Below, piece by piece: positions 33,803 to 42,693 of a stretch of 64,000 bases of DNA (the first letter of the stretch is position 1; each line of letters opens with the position of its first letter). Source of the stretch: an uncultured Acidobacteriia bacterium (GTDB taxonomy: Bacteria; Acidobacteriota; Terriglobia; Bryobacterales; Bryobacteraceae). A program made the translations under genes and the position numbers. Under the pieces are notes generated by a model. It saw nothing but the letters and a program-made list of their open reading frames with translations. It did no database searches and had not been told where the DNA came from. The stretch is from contig CAINNJ010000004.1 of NCBI GenBank assembly GCA_903851195.1, positions 496,001 through 560,000 on the forward strand, written 5' to 3'.

Positions 33803-35502
33803 GGCCCGACCGCCGGGGGAACGATCGGTTCGGGGACTGCCGCGCCATCGGCACGCGGGTCCGAAGCGGCGAAATTGACGCCGGTTTTCGAATTGTGCAG
33901 AATCGCCTGCCCGCGCCCCATGGCTTCGGTGTACTCGCGCTGTAACTGCAGAATGTGGCCCTTTTCGGAAAGCTGCTGCAGCGTGGCGGCCGGCACGCGG
34001 AATTCCACGGCCACATCGCAGCCGGGCGCATTGTTCTTCGCGAAACGAGGCGCTTCGAGCGCACCCTGCAGCGTCATCCCGTAATCCACGAAGTTCGAAA
34101 CGAACTGCGCGTGCGCCAGCGGTTGCACCGCGCCCCCCATGATGCCGAAGCCGATGTGCTCATCGCCTTTCTCCATGAAAGCGGGGATGATGGTGTGAAA
34201 AGGGCGTTTGCCGCCGGCCAGAACGTTCGGATGGCCTTTTTCCAGCGTGAAGGCCGCGCCCCGGTTCTGCAGCAGGAAGCCCATTCCCTCCACCATCACG
34301 TGGGAGCCGAACAGGCTGTAAACGCTCTGGATCCAGCTCACCATATTGCCTTCTTTATCCACCGTGGTCAGGTACGTGGTGTTGCTGCCGATGGGATCGC
34401 CGGCCGTGACGTTGCAGTTGGCCCGGTTCCGGTCCATCAGAGCGGCGCGCTTCGCCGTGTACTCCTTCGAAAGGATCTGTTTCACCGGCGCGTCATAAGT
34501 GCGGGGATCGGCGCTGTAACGGTGGACATCCGAATACGCCAGTTTCATCGCCTCGATCCGCTTGTGCATCTCTTCGGCGCCCAGCGCTCCGAAGGGCGAT
34601 GGCGGACGGGTCTGCATGAGGTTCAGCATCTCCAGCGCGGCCATCCCCTGCCCGTTCGGCGGCAGTTCGTACACCTTCCAGCCGCGGTAATCGGTCGAGA
34701 TCGGCGTGACCCCTTCGGGCGAGTAGGAGGCCAGATCTTCCGCCGTCATGGTCCCGCCCAGATGCTGTGAAGTTTTCAGGATCGCCTGCGCGATCTCGCC
34801 TTTGTAGAAGACGTCCGGGCCCTTTTCGGCCAGCAGACGCAGCGCCCGGGCCATGTCGGGATTGCGGAAAACTTCACCGGTCTTCGGCGCCTGTCCGCCG
34901 GGCAGCAACACGCGCGCGGCTTCGGGATTGGTTGTCAGCCCGCGAACCAGCACGGGCGATTCCCAGAGTTCGTTCATGCCCTCCGCCACCGGAAAGCCTT
35001 TCTCGGCGTACGCGATGGCGGGGGCGAAAAGATCTTTCCACGGGAGCTTGCCGAATCGCTGGTGCATCTGATACCAGCCGCTCACCGCGCCCGGCACGGT
35101 CACGCTGTGAATCCCGTTGGCGGGCATAGATTTGAGGCCCTTGCCGGCCAGCAGTTCGGGACTGAGCCCGCGCGGCGCGGGGCCGGAAGCGTTCAGGCCG
35201 GTCAACTGCTTCGTCTTCGCATCCCAATAAATGACGAAGAGGTCGCCGCCGAGGCCGGTCATCATCGGTTCCGTCAGCCCGAGCACGGCGTTCGAGGCGA
35301 TAGCGGCGTCGACTGCCGACCCGCCCCGGGCAAGAATCATCGCGCCTGCCTGGGAGGCCAGCACCTGACTGGTGGCCGCGATTCCCTGCTGCGTAATCAC
35401 CATGGACCGGCCGTAATTCCGCCCGATCTGCGCCGAAAGCGTCGCCGCCAGCGCCGTCAGCACGAATCCCGAAAGCGCCAGGGCACGGAAAGACAATGAC
35501 AT
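33799..35502 (-). CDS. ggt: Gamma-glutamyltransferase, secreted
   Basis: The 567-aa product has a signal peptide (MSLSFRALALSGFVLTALAATLSAQ). The large subunit follows (AASQVLASQAGAMILARGGSAVDAAIASNAVLGLTEP). The autoprocessing and catalytic threonine sits in the GSNTTYLTTVDKEGNMVSW segment. It cleaves and transfers gamma-glutamyl groups of glutathione-like peptides in the periplasm. I chose ATG 35502, with AGGAG nine bases upstream; a longer start at 35580 would overlap lpxA. Confidence 0.92.
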   Translation of the reverse strand: MSLSFRALALSGFVLTALAATLSAQIGRNYGRSMVITQQGIAATSQVLASQAGAMILARGGSAVDAAIASNAVLGLTEPMMTGLGGDLFVIYWDAKTKQLTGLNASGPAPRGLSPELLAGKGLKSMPANGIHSVTVPGAVSGWYQMHQRFGKLPWKDLFAPAIAYAEKGFPVAEGMNELWESPVLVRGLTTNPEAARVLLPGGQAPKTGEVFRNPDMARALRLLAEKGPDVFYKGEIAQAILKTSQHLGGTMTAEDLASYSPEGVTPISTDYRGWKVYELPPNGQGMAALEMLNLMQTRPPSPFGALGAEEMHKRIEAMKLAYSDVHRYSADPRTYDAPVKQILSKEYTAKRAALMDRNRANCNVTAGDPIGSNTTYLTTVDKEGNMVSWIQSVYSLFGSHVMVEGMGFLLQNRGAAFTLEKGHPNVLAGGKRPFHTIIPAFMEKGDEHIGFGIMGGAVQPLAHAQFVSNFVDYGMTLQGALEAPRFAKNNAPGCDVAVEFRVPAATLQQLSEKGHILQLQREYTEAMGRGQAILHNSKTGVNFAASDPRADGAAVPEPIVPPAVGP

Positions 35503-35515
35503 GGAAATGAAACTC

Positions 35516-36304
35516 CTATTCCCGGCAGATACCGCGTTCACTACGGCGGATAAACGCGACCAGATGGGCGGTATTCTCATCCGGCAGTTCGGTTTCGATC
35601 CGTTCGAGGGCGGTATCGAGATGCAGACCGGATCGGTAGAGCAGATGGTACGCCTTCTTGAGCCGCGAGACCTGCGCGAGAGTGAAACCGGCCCGCTTCA
35701 GCCCGACCACGTTCAGGCCCTTCGCTTCGACGTTGAAGCCGGAATACAGAAAAAACGGCGGCACGTCCAGATTCACGCGCGTATTGCCGCCGATCATCGC
35801 CAGACGGCCGATTTTTGAGAACTGATGCACCACCACGCCGCCCGAAATGAAAGCCTGGTCTTCGATTTCCACATAGCCGGCGATCAGCGCGCAACTCGCG
35901 ATCACCGTATTGCTGCCGACGGTGCAGTTGTGAGCCACGTGGCCCGAGGTCATGATGTAATTGCCGTTCCCGAGGGAAGTGACCGATTCCGGCTTCGTCC
36001 CCCGGGAAATCGTGTAATGTTCCCGGATTTTGTTGTCGTTTCCGATATTCAGGTAACTTCGGTCGCCTTTGAAATTCTTGTCCAGCGGATCGGTGCCCAG
36101 CACGGTGCCCGCGGAGATTTCGTTGCGGTCGCCAAGCGAAGTCCAGCGCTTGACGAAGACGTACGGTTCCAGCAGATTGTCTTCGCCCAGCACGACGTCC
36201 TGTTCGACGATGCAGAACTCGCCGATCCGCGTGCGCGGACCAATGCGGGCTTCGGGGTGAACGCGGGCCGTGGGTGCGATAACGGCCGAAGGGTCGATGG
36301 GCAC
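35516..36304 (-). CDS. lpxA: Acyl-ACP--UDP-N-acetylglucosamine O-acyltransferase
   Basis: The product has the LpxA left-handed beta-helix of hexapeptide repeats and the catalytic region GHVAHNCTVGSNTVIASCALIAG with the conserved His. GTG 36304 gives MPIDPSAVIAPTARVHPEA, the normal LpxA start, and exactly 262 residues, the usual length. Longer in-frame starts (36343, 36361) would run into the divergent gene. LpxA starts lipid A synthesis in the cytosol. Here it stands alone, without fabZ, lpxB or lpxD, and is followed by ggt. Confidence 0.92.
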   Translation of the reverse strand: MPIDPSAVIAPTARVHPEARIGPRTRIGEFCIVEQDVVLGEDNLLEPYVFVKRWTSLGDRNEISAGTVLGTDPLDKNFKGDRSYLNIGNDNKIREHYTISRGTKPESVTSLGNGNYIMTSGHVAHNCTVGSNTVIASCALIAGYVEIEDQAFISGGVVVHQFSKIGRLAMIGGNTRVNLDVPPFFLYSGFNVEAKGLNVVGLKRAGFTLAQVSRLKKAYHLLYRSGLHLDTALERIETELPDENTAHLVAFIRRSERGICRE

Positions 36305-36341
36305 CTGTTTATGATATACGGGGACGGCAAAGAGGCTCACC

Positions 36342-37274
36342 ATGACAACGGCATTCGCCACGGTCGATATTTTCGACGGAACCCGGCAACCTTACAGCGG
36401 CACACATCAGGTCTTGATGACGGCCATCGACGGCAATAACCAGACCGTCTCCCGCGATTACCACCGGGCGGCTTCCGTCCGCTTTGCCCTGCCTTTCCAC
36501 GACAACCTGCAGGACCGGTATACCTTTGTCGCCTCGGCGGACGGCTACAAACAGGCCGGCATCACGCCGGTGCCGGTGTCGGACAAAACGGAGCAGTTCG
36601 TGCGGCTGATGCTGCTGCCGGAAAACAACGCGTTCAACTTCGCGGGCGCGGCCTGGAAAACGCTTCAGACCGTGCGTCCGAAGCTCGCGGCACTGCTGGC
36701 CGCCGGCGCGCCGGACGACGCGGCCGCCGAGCAACGCTACAACGACCTGAAAGAACCTTCCGGCGGCGCGGTGCTGGCGTGCCTGCTGAATATCACAACC
36801 GCCATGGAACAACTGTTCCTGCCGGCCGGAACGCCGCTCGATTATTGCCGGGAGGTGAACTGGGAACTGACGGGTGACTTCCGGCTCGCCCAGGACCGGT
36901 TTTTCGCGTGGGCGGACCCCGCTATTCTCCACCAGCTGGAAATCGCGCGAGGCAAAGGAATCGTCGCCAATGCGGCCCACGGATTGCACCCGGGCGCGAC
37001 CCGCAGCTACAAACAAATCCGGTTCGGCGAAGCGAATGTGCAGCTCACTTTCCACGAGAAAGATACGAAGGTGATCGGCGGCACCACCTGCATCCGGATT
37101 GAGCCCGATATCGATTACTATCGCGACCCGGGGGCGCACCTGCTGCTCGAAGTGCTGGTCAATGCCTTCGGCAGCCTGACCGATCCGCGCATGGTGTACG
37201 TGCTGCGATGGATCGCCGGGCAGCACGCCGGCCTTCCGGAATTCGACCCGCTCTATACGATTATCGGGGCCTGA
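36342..37274 (+). CDS. Hypothetical protein, 310 aa
   Basis: I do not recognise the family. The N-terminal 100 residues look like a beta-sandwich (VDIFDGTRQPYSGTHQVLMTAID, YTFVASADGYKQAGITPVPV). A helical middle follows (AAWKTLQTVRPKLAALLAAGA, LACLLNITTAMEQLFLP), and then a beta-rich C-terminal half with conserved-looking DIDYYRDPGAHLLLEVLVNAFG. No signal peptide is present. A -10-like TATGAT at 36310-36315 and GAGG seven bases ahead of the ATG support the start. It is divergent from lpxA with 37 bases between start codons. Confidence 0.7.
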   Translation: MTTAFATVDIFDGTRQPYSGTHQVLMTAIDGNNQTVSRDYHRAASVRFALPFHDNLQDRYTFVASADGYKQAGITPVPVSDKTEQFVRLMLLPENNAFNFAGAAWKTLQTVRPKLAALLAAGAPDDAAAEQRYNDLKEPSGGAVLACLLNITTAMEQLFLPAGTPLDYCREVNWELTGDFRLAQDRFFAWADPAILHQLEIARGKGIVANAAHGLHPGATRSYKQIRFGEANVQLTFHEKDTKVIGGTTCIRIEPDIDYYRDPGAHLLLEVLVNAFGSLTDPRMVYVLRWIAGQHAGLPEFDPLYTIIGA

Positions 37275-37278
37275 GCCA

Positions 37279-37304
37279 AAAAGGTGTAACCAAAAGGTGT
37301 AACC
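37279..37304. repeat. 13-bp perfect tandem duplication
   Basis: AAAAGGTGTAACC occurs twice back to back, 37279-37291 and 37292-37304, starting five bases after the stop of the 310-aa gene. It is probably a slippage product at the edge of the decayed methyltransferase region. Confidence 0.7.
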
Positions 37305-37396
37305 CGGACGGCGGTTGAAACGCCGAGTTTCTTGCTTTAACGAACGCATGGCGAGTGCCGTTTTCCTGTATTCGCAATGTGTTAAAAAGAATCCTG

Positions 37397-37941
37397 GAGC
37401 TTATTCGACATAATGAGTCCCGGCAATTCCATTCGGGTCCCGGGGCTGGACGGAACCCCGCAGCTGCTGTCTTTGCGGGCTTCAGCTTTGGTAAGACGCC
37501 GGAACACATCTTAAGCCGGATGGTGGAACTGGACCGGCTGAAATTCGAGAGTCTTCTCCACGCCGCGGGCACCCGCCGCGGGGAACCGCGTTTTGCAGAC
37601 TGTGGGATTTACCCGAGAATATCAGGATCGATTTTCGGAAATTACACCCGTTCCGGAAGATCGTCGGAGTCGGGTCCTCGCCGGAACTGCATGAGGCGGC
37701 GTTGCGGCGCTTACGAATTTCCGGAAGGGCCCTGGGTACTGTTCTTTAACGTTCCCTTCGGCATCGCCGTACAGGAAAAAGTGGTGGAGAATCTGAAGAA
37801 GGCAAGCGGGGAGAAGGGCGGAGTTATCTGATTAATCTGAATTTCGGCTGGCTGCCGGACGTCGCGGAATTCCTGCAGAACCGGAATTTTCTCCGGCTCG
37901 TCCGGGAAAACGATACCGCGCGGGTCTGCGAGGTCATTTGA
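37397..37941 (+). pseudogene. Decayed class I SAM-methyltransferase
   Basis: Three reading frames in order carry pieces of one methyltransferase. One encodes LHPFRKIVGVGSSPELHEAALRRL (around 37640-37710), which matches the end of strand 2 and the following helix. Another encodes YEFPEGPWVLFFNVPFGIAVQEKVVENLKK (to the stop at 37831). A third encodes LINLNFGWLPDVAEFLQNRNFLRLVREND, ending at TGA 37939-37941. The SAM-binding glycine loop is not recoverable, so there are frameshifts and at least one deletion. The final TGA overlaps the ATP-grasp TTG start, showing that the genes were once coupled. Confidence 0.7.
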
Positions 37942-39101
37942 AGGCGCAAAATATCAGTCGCGAGATTCTGGTCGGTGTCAGCATCGACGCGGTCGGCAGC
38001 GGGCGTCTTCCGGAACTGCTCGCCGCGGCAGGTCTGCGGGTCACCGTCGTCAGCCCGCAGGGCCTCGCGCTGCTCTCCTCCCGGCAGGTGGCGGAACACG
38101 TTCGCGCGGGCTCGTCGCCGGACCAGGTCCGGCAGTCCATCGAGGCCCATCTCGCGCTGCATCCCGAAGCGTATTCCGAAGTCCTGATCGCCGATGAGCC
38201 ATTGCTGCGGGCGTTTCTGGACCACCCGGCCAGTCCGGCGCTCGGCCGTCTCTGCCCGGTGGTGGCCAATACCTCACGGCTGGCGCGCCTGCTTTCGAAG
38301 GTGGCCTTCGCGGAAGACTCGCTGGCCTTCGGTATCCCGATTCCCGGTTCCCGAATCCTGCGCGGCCGCGAGGAACTCGAAAAAGAAGCCTGGCGAGGGC
38401 AACCGTTCGTTCTGAAGCTGGACCACACCATGTCGGGCTCCGGAGTGCATGTGATCCGGAGCGAAGCCGACCTGCAAAGAGTGGTCGGCGACCCCGGTGT
38501 GACGGGACCCATGCTCATTCAGGATTTCGTGGCCGGGCGGGTCGGCGCCACGGGAGTGATCTTCCGGGAAGGCAGGCCTGTCTGCTGGTTCTCGTACTTT
38601 CTGTGCCGGAACTGGCCGAATCCGGTGGCTGCCTCCAGCGCCATCGAAGTCTGCTGGCTGCCGGAAATCGAGGACATTTTAAACAAAATCGGCCGGATGA
38701 CGGAGTTCGAGGGGCTCTGCGGCATCGACTGGGTGCTGGACCACGTGACGGGCAAGCCCCTGGTGCTGGAAATGAATCCTCGCCCGACACCGGGGATGTA
38801 CGTGTCCGTGCTGGCCGGCGTGTCGTTTTCGCAGACGATGGCCGCGTTGAGAAACGGCGTGGAGGAGGCGCAGAAACCGGTCGCCGGCTCGCGTCCGATG
38901 TACCGCCTTTTTCCGCAACACCTTTTCTGGGCGATCGACGAACACCGGCCCGTGGAATTCCTCAGAACCTGGGCCAACGCGCCCTGGAGCGATCCGCTGT
39001 TACTGGCAAGCCAGTTGCGCCGGGTCGCGACGCACTACCTGCCGTCTGCACTGCGCAGCCAACTGCGGCAGCGGCTCCGGAAATCGGGCTCCGGCGGCTG
39101 A
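37938..39101 (+). CDS. ATP-grasp domain protein
   Basis: The 387-aa product has an ATP-grasp fold: QPFVLKLDHTMSGSGVHVI (glycine-rich loop and lysine), GPMLIQDFVAGRVGATGVIF, and the metal-binding CGIDWVLDHVTGKPLVLEMNPRPTPGM. It resembles carboxylate-amine ligases that join amino acids or peptides; substrate unknown. The start is TTG 37938, overlapping the stop of the methyltransferase pseudogene. If that partner modified the same substrate, the pathway here is now incomplete. Confidence 0.82.
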   Translation: MKAQNISREILVGVSIDAVGSGRLPELLAAAGLRVTVVSPQGLALLSSRQVAEHVRAGSSPDQVRQSIEAHLALHPEAYSEVLIADEPLLRAFLDHPASPALGRLCPVVANTSRLARLLSKVAFAEDSLAFGIPIPGSRILRGREELEKEAWRGQPFVLKLDHTMSGSGVHVIRSEADLQRVVGDPGVTGPMLIQDFVAGRVGATGVIFREGRPVCWFSYFLCRNWPNPVAASSAIEVCWLPEIEDILNKIGRMTEFEGLCGIDWVLDHVTGKPLVLEMNPRPTPGMYVSVLAGVSFSQTMAALRNGVEEAQKPVAGSRPMYRLFPQHLFWAIDEHRPVEFLRTWANAPWSDPLLLASQLRRVATHYLPSALRSQLRQRLRKSGSGG

Positions 39102-39121
39102 AAGAAATCCGGCACTGAGTC

Positions 39122-40777
39122 TCAGTGCACCAGATCGATGCTGGCAATGGTGCGCGACCCGGTGCGCCACTCATTGAGCACCTTGCCCTTCGTGTCCACT
39201 TCGATGATGCGACGCCCGGTGTAGTCGTTGATCAGCAGGCTGCCGTTCGGCAGGAAGGTGAAGCCGGAGGTCCAGCCCATCCGGATGTCGGGATTCGTGC
39301 CGCCGATGGAGCGGACGATCTTGCCCGCGGGATCCACTTCCACCAGTTCGCCGGGCGCCGACAGACTCATCACGGTATTCCCGTTCGCCAGGCGGCGGCC
39401 CATGTAAAGGCGGCGATTCTTGCCGTTCGGCGCTTGCCACTGCCAGACGATTTTGCCCGCTTTGTCCACTTCGATCAGCTTGCCTTCCGCTTCCACGGCG
39501 ACCAGGGTGGTGCCCTGCTCGGTGCGGTGCGCGTTGCGCGAACGCATGTTCGCCAGGTCGGCGCTCTGGTAGGTCCAGACGACTTTCTTATCCGGAGTTA
39601 CTTCGATCACTTTGCCGAGCTTCGCATCGCTGATCAGCGTGTTGCCGTTGGCCAGACGCTGCGCCGCGATGGGGTGTTCCAGGCCCTCGGAATACGTCCA
39701 GACTTCTTTGTGATCGGCATCGAGTTCCACAACCTTTTTCTGCGGATTGATGGTGAAGAGCACGTGCCCGTTCGGCAGGGCCTGCACGTCGTGACCATGG
39801 TCGTTCGGGGCTTTCCACAGAACTTTCGCGGACGGCCACTCGATCTCAGCAATTTCGCCGTTGGGACCATGGTCGGAGATCAGCAGCGTATGCTGCACGG
39901 GCTGCGGCTTCAGGTATTTGTCGAACCACGCGAAGGCGCGTTCGTCGGCGCGCTGCGCGTCAGCGCCTTTGAAGCCGTGCCCCGCGCCGCTCATGGTTTC
40001 GAGTTCGGCGGGCACGCCCGCGGCGATCAGCCGTTCCACCAGCCAGAGCGACTGCTCATAAGCGACGTAGGGATCCATGGTGCCGTGGATGGCCAGAATC
40101 GGCGCGGCATTCGGCGTGATCCAGTTGAGCGGGCTCGAACGGATATGCGCGAGCCGTTCGTGGTCCAGGTCGCCCCCGAGGAACATCGGCAGCACCTCGG
40201 CGGCGTCCACGGACTTGGAATAGGATTGCGTGAAATCGGTGGGACCGTATTCATCCACCACGCACTGCACGGCGCTCGACTGGTCGCGATTCGGGCCGGA
40301 GCCTTCGAACTCTTCCACGCCCGCCGTCAGGCCCAGCATCAGCACCAGGTGGCCGCCGGCGCTGCCGCCCAGAGCGCCGATATGCCCGGAATCGAGATTG
40401 TATTTCGCGGCGTTGGCGCGCAGGAAGCGGACCGCGGCCTTCACGTCCTGCACGGGCGCGGGGAACTGGTTGCCGGGCGACAGCCGGTAATTCGCGGTGG
40501 CCGCGACGTAACCCCGTTCCGCGAGCTTGATAGCCAGCGGCAGATAGCCTTCCTTCGTCCCGGCCCGAAAGCCGCCGCCATGCACAAGCAGAACGGCGGG
40601 GCGTGGCGTTGTGCCGTTGTCCCGGGGCCGCACGATATCCATCGTTTGTTTGCCGCCGACGGCCGAATACTCGACATTGCTCTCGGCAATTACCGTGTCC
40701 GGCATTTTCACGGCAGTGGGAGCCTGCGCGAAGGCCATACCGGCGCAAACCAGAACGAGGGAAGAAAGAAGACGCAT
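39122..40777 (-). CDS. Secreted alpha/beta-hydrolase fused to a beta-propeller
   Basis: The 551-aa product has a signal peptide (MRLLSSLVLVCAGMAFAQ) and an esterase domain with oxyanion motif HGGGF, nucleophile GGSAGGH, Asp in HGTMDPYV and His in GAGHGF. A C-terminal PQQ/NHL-like propeller follows (about 300-550) with repeats such as DVQALPNGHVLFTI, AQRLANGNTLISD, and GRRLANGNTVMSL. Acetyl-xylan or peptide esterase activity is possible; the fusion is unusual. ATG 40777 is 7 bases from a TATAGT box and has no ribosome site, suggesting a leaderless mRNA. Longer in-frame starts overlap the divergent cytochrome. Confidence 0.85.
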   Translation of the reverse strand: MRLLSSLVLVCAGMAFAQAPTAVKMPDTVIAESNVEYSAVGGKQTMDIVRPRDNGTTPRPAVLLVHGGGFRAGTKEGYLPLAIKLAERGYVAATANYRLSPGNQFPAPVQDVKAAVRFLRANAAKYNLDSGHIGALGGSAGGHLVLMLGLTAGVEEFEGSGPNRDQSSAVQCVVDEYGPTDFTQSYSKSVDAAEVLPMFLGGDLDHERLAHIRSSPLNWITPNAAPILAIHGTMDPYVAYEQSLWLVERLIAAGVPAELETMSGAGHGFKGADAQRADERAFAWFDKYLKPQPVQHTLLISDHGPNGEIAEIEWPSAKVLWKAPNDHGHDVQALPNGHVLFTINPQKKVVELDADHKEVWTYSEGLEHPIAAQRLANGNTLISDAKLGKVIEVTPDKKVVWTYQSADLANMRSRNAHRTEQGTTLVAVEAEGKLIEVDKAGKIVWQWQAPNGKNRRLYMGRRLANGNTVMSLSAPGELVEVDPAGKIVRSIGGTNPDIRMGWTSGFTFLPNGSLLINDYTGRRIIEVDTKGKVLNEWRTGSRTIASIDLVH

Positions 40778-40782
40778 CGAAA

Positions 40783-40793
40783 GGACTATATCA
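40783..40793. promoter_or_regulatory. Symmetric divergent promoter element GGACTATATCA
   Basis: Read on the minus strand this gives a TATAGT -10 box (40790-40785) seven bases before the esterase ATG. Read on the plus strand it gives CTATAT about 27 bases before the cytochrome ATG. The same 11-mer recurs exactly at 46186-46196 in front of the large TonB receptor. Confidence 0.45.
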
Positions 40794-40817
40794 AAGACGG
40801 TGGTGAGAGGCGTTAGG

Positions 40818-42407
40818 ATGAAGGTTCGCCGCGATGCCCCGCCCATGCGATTGAGCCCGTGCCTCCTCTTTTTACTCGTGTTCGATGCCGGCGCGGCCGA
40901 CAGTTCCGCGTGCGCCGGATGCCACGCCGGGATCTGGCGGCAGTGGCGCGACACGCCGATGGCACGCAGCAGCGGTGTCGCCGGTGAAGCCCGCATCGAG
41001 ACGTTTGGGAAGGCGGCGTTCAGCAACGCGCGCGGCACAGCGCAGTACAGTGTTTCCCCGAAATTCACGTTGCGATTCGCCCAGGCCGGCGTGGAAGGGG
41101 AGCGCGCGCTCAACTATTTTCTGGGGGCCGGCAACACGGGGCGAAGTTATCTGACTTCGGTTGACGGCTTTTTTTTTCAGGCGCCGGTTGCTTATTACCG
41201 GGCGCGTGCGGCCTGGGACCTTTCGCCCGGCTATGAGCGGGCCGAGGAGGTCAATCTCGCCCGCGAAACGGGGCCGGGTTGCCTGCGCTGTCATGTCACG
41301 GGGCTGCGTCCGGTGGAAGGCGCGTCCAACGGATTCTCTGCCCCGCCCTGGCGCGAGAACGGCGTGGGTTGCGAACGCTGCCACGGCGGCGGCGAGGACC
41401 ACATTCGCGGGAACCAGAGCGCAATCGTGAATCCGGCGAAACTGACGGGCGAAGCGCGCGACAGCGTCTGCGCGCAGTGCCATCTGCCCGGCGCGGTGGA
41501 GATCGCCAAAGCCGGCAATGCGCCGCCGTACGTACCGGGCGCCAGACTCTCGGACTCCGTGGCGATTTTCGTGCTTGCCGGCGAAGACCGCGAGGCGAAC
41601 ATCAACGGACATTTCGAACAGTTGAGCCGCAGTCTCTGCATGCGCTCCAGCGGGGGAAAGCTCTGGTGCGGGACGTGCCACCGGGTCCATGCCACCACTT
41701 CGGCCAAAGAGAAGCCGGCGTTTTACCGGCAGCAGTGTCTGGCGTGTCATGCGGAAAAGCCCTGCACGGCCGCGACCAGCGTACGCGCCGCCAAGGGGGA
41801 CGACTGCGTCGCCTGCCACATGACGCAGCGCGCGTCAGAAACCGTGCAGCACGCGGCCGTGACGGACCACCGGATACCGCGTCTTCCCCGGGCGCCGTCA
41901 CGGGCCGCGGTCAACGCGTCGCTCACGCCATTCGGAGGCGAACAGGCGGACGACAGGGAACTCGGCCTCGCGTATGCCAGCGTGGCGCTGCAGGAGAACA
42001 ATCGTGCGTGGGGTCTGCGGGCGTTCGAACTGCTGCGTAAGGAGAGCGCGGCGAATCCGCGCGATGCGAAGGTCGCCTCCAGCCTGGCGCAACTTTACGA
42101 CCGGATGAACCGTGACGAAGACGCCTGCCGCCTTTACGAAACGGCTGTGGGGCTGGATCCGAACGCTGCCGCGGCAAAGGTGAACCTGGCCGCGTGCCGC
42201 GCCAAACAGGGCAAAGTGGACGAAGCGCTCGCGCTGTGGAGCGAGGTTCTGAAGTTGAACCCCTCCATGGAAACTGCCCGCCTGAACTACGCCGTGGCGT
42301 TGTTCAGAACGGGCCGGAAGAACGAAGCGAAAGCCAGTCTCAATGAAGCGCTGCGGTTCAATCCCGCGTCCCGCCGCGCCCGCGAACTACTGGCCGGATT
42401 GCAGTAG
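40818..42407 (+). CDS. Seven-haem c-type cytochrome with TPR domain
   Basis: The 529-aa product has a signal peptide and seven CXXCH haem-binding motifs at about residues 32 (CAGCH), 155 (CLRCH), 184 (CERCH), 217 (CAQCH), 284 (CGTCH), 307 (CLACH) and 330 (CVACH). TPR repeats follow from about residue 385 to the end (DAKVASSLAQLYDRMNRDEDA, EALALWSEVLKLNPSMETA). It should be a periplasmic or surface electron carrier with a protein-binding module. ATG 40818 has GAGAGG upstream; ATG 40845 is an alternative. It is divergent from the esterase-propeller gene. Confidence 0.88.
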   Translation: MKVRRDAPPMRLSPCLLFLLVFDAGAADSSACAGCHAGIWRQWRDTPMARSSGVAGEARIETFGKAAFSNARGTAQYSVSPKFTLRFAQAGVEGERALNYFLGAGNTGRSYLTSVDGFFFQAPVAYYRARAAWDLSPGYERAEEVNLARETGPGCLRCHVTGLRPVEGASNGFSAPPWRENGVGCERCHGGGEDHIRGNQSAIVNPAKLTGEARDSVCAQCHLPGAVEIAKAGNAPPYVPGARLSDSVAIFVLAGEDREANINGHFEQLSRSLCMRSSGGKLWCGTCHRVHATTSAKEKPAFYRQQCLACHAEKPCTAATSVRAAKGDDCVACHMTQRASETVQHAAVTDHRIPRLPRAPSRAAVNASLTPFGGEQADDRELGLAYASVALQENNRAWGLRAFELLRKESAANPRDAKVASSLAQLYDRMNRDEDACRLYETAVGLDPNAAAAKVNLAACRAKQGKVDEALALWSEVLKLNPSMETARLNYAVALFRTGRKNEAKASLNEALRFNPASRRARELLAGLQ

Positions 42408-42423
42408 CCTCCGCGGGGTTTTG

Positions 42424-42693
42424 AGCGCAGGGGCCGCCGGACGCGGCACCAAATGAGCCAGAAACAGCCCCAAAGCCGCTGCCGGCGGCCAGGTCCTGCG
42501 CGTATAACTCAGAAGCGCAGGGGCCGCCGGACGCGGCGCCAAACGAGCCAGAAACAGCCCCAAAGCCGCGACCGGCGGCCAGGTCCTGCGCGTATAACTC
42601 AGAAGCGCAGGGGCCGCCGGACGCGGCACCAAATGAGCCAGAAACAGCCCTAAAGCCGCTGCCGGCGGCCAGGTCCTGCGCGTGTTCCTTAGA
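42424..42693. repeat. Three 90-bp tandem palindromic repeats
   Basis: Units start at 42424, 42514 and 42604. Each is a long imperfect hairpin: in unit 1, CGCAGG-GGCCGCCGG (42426-42440) pairs with CCGGCGGCC-aggt-CCTGCG (42482-42500), with an inner GCGGC/GCCGC stem around an A-rich loop. Units 1 and 3 are nearly identical; unit 2 differs at five or six paired or loop positions. The array fills the space between the convergent cytochrome and TonB receptor genes and reaches the receptor stop. Its 90-bp period keeps a spurious ORF open on the minus strand. Confidence 0.88.

Noticed and set aside
39122-41113. 663-aa form of the esterase-propeller
   Set aside because: The extra residues are antisense to the cytochrome gene, while the ATG at 40777 starts a clear signal peptide next to a -10 box.
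42387-42632. 81-codon minus-strand ORF with 30-residue internal repeats
   Set aside because: It is an artefact of the 90-bp tandem palindrome; the period is divisible by three, so any open frame stays open.
42424-42693. CRISPR array
   Set aside because: The whole 90-bp unit is repeated with no unique spacers, and there are no cas genes.
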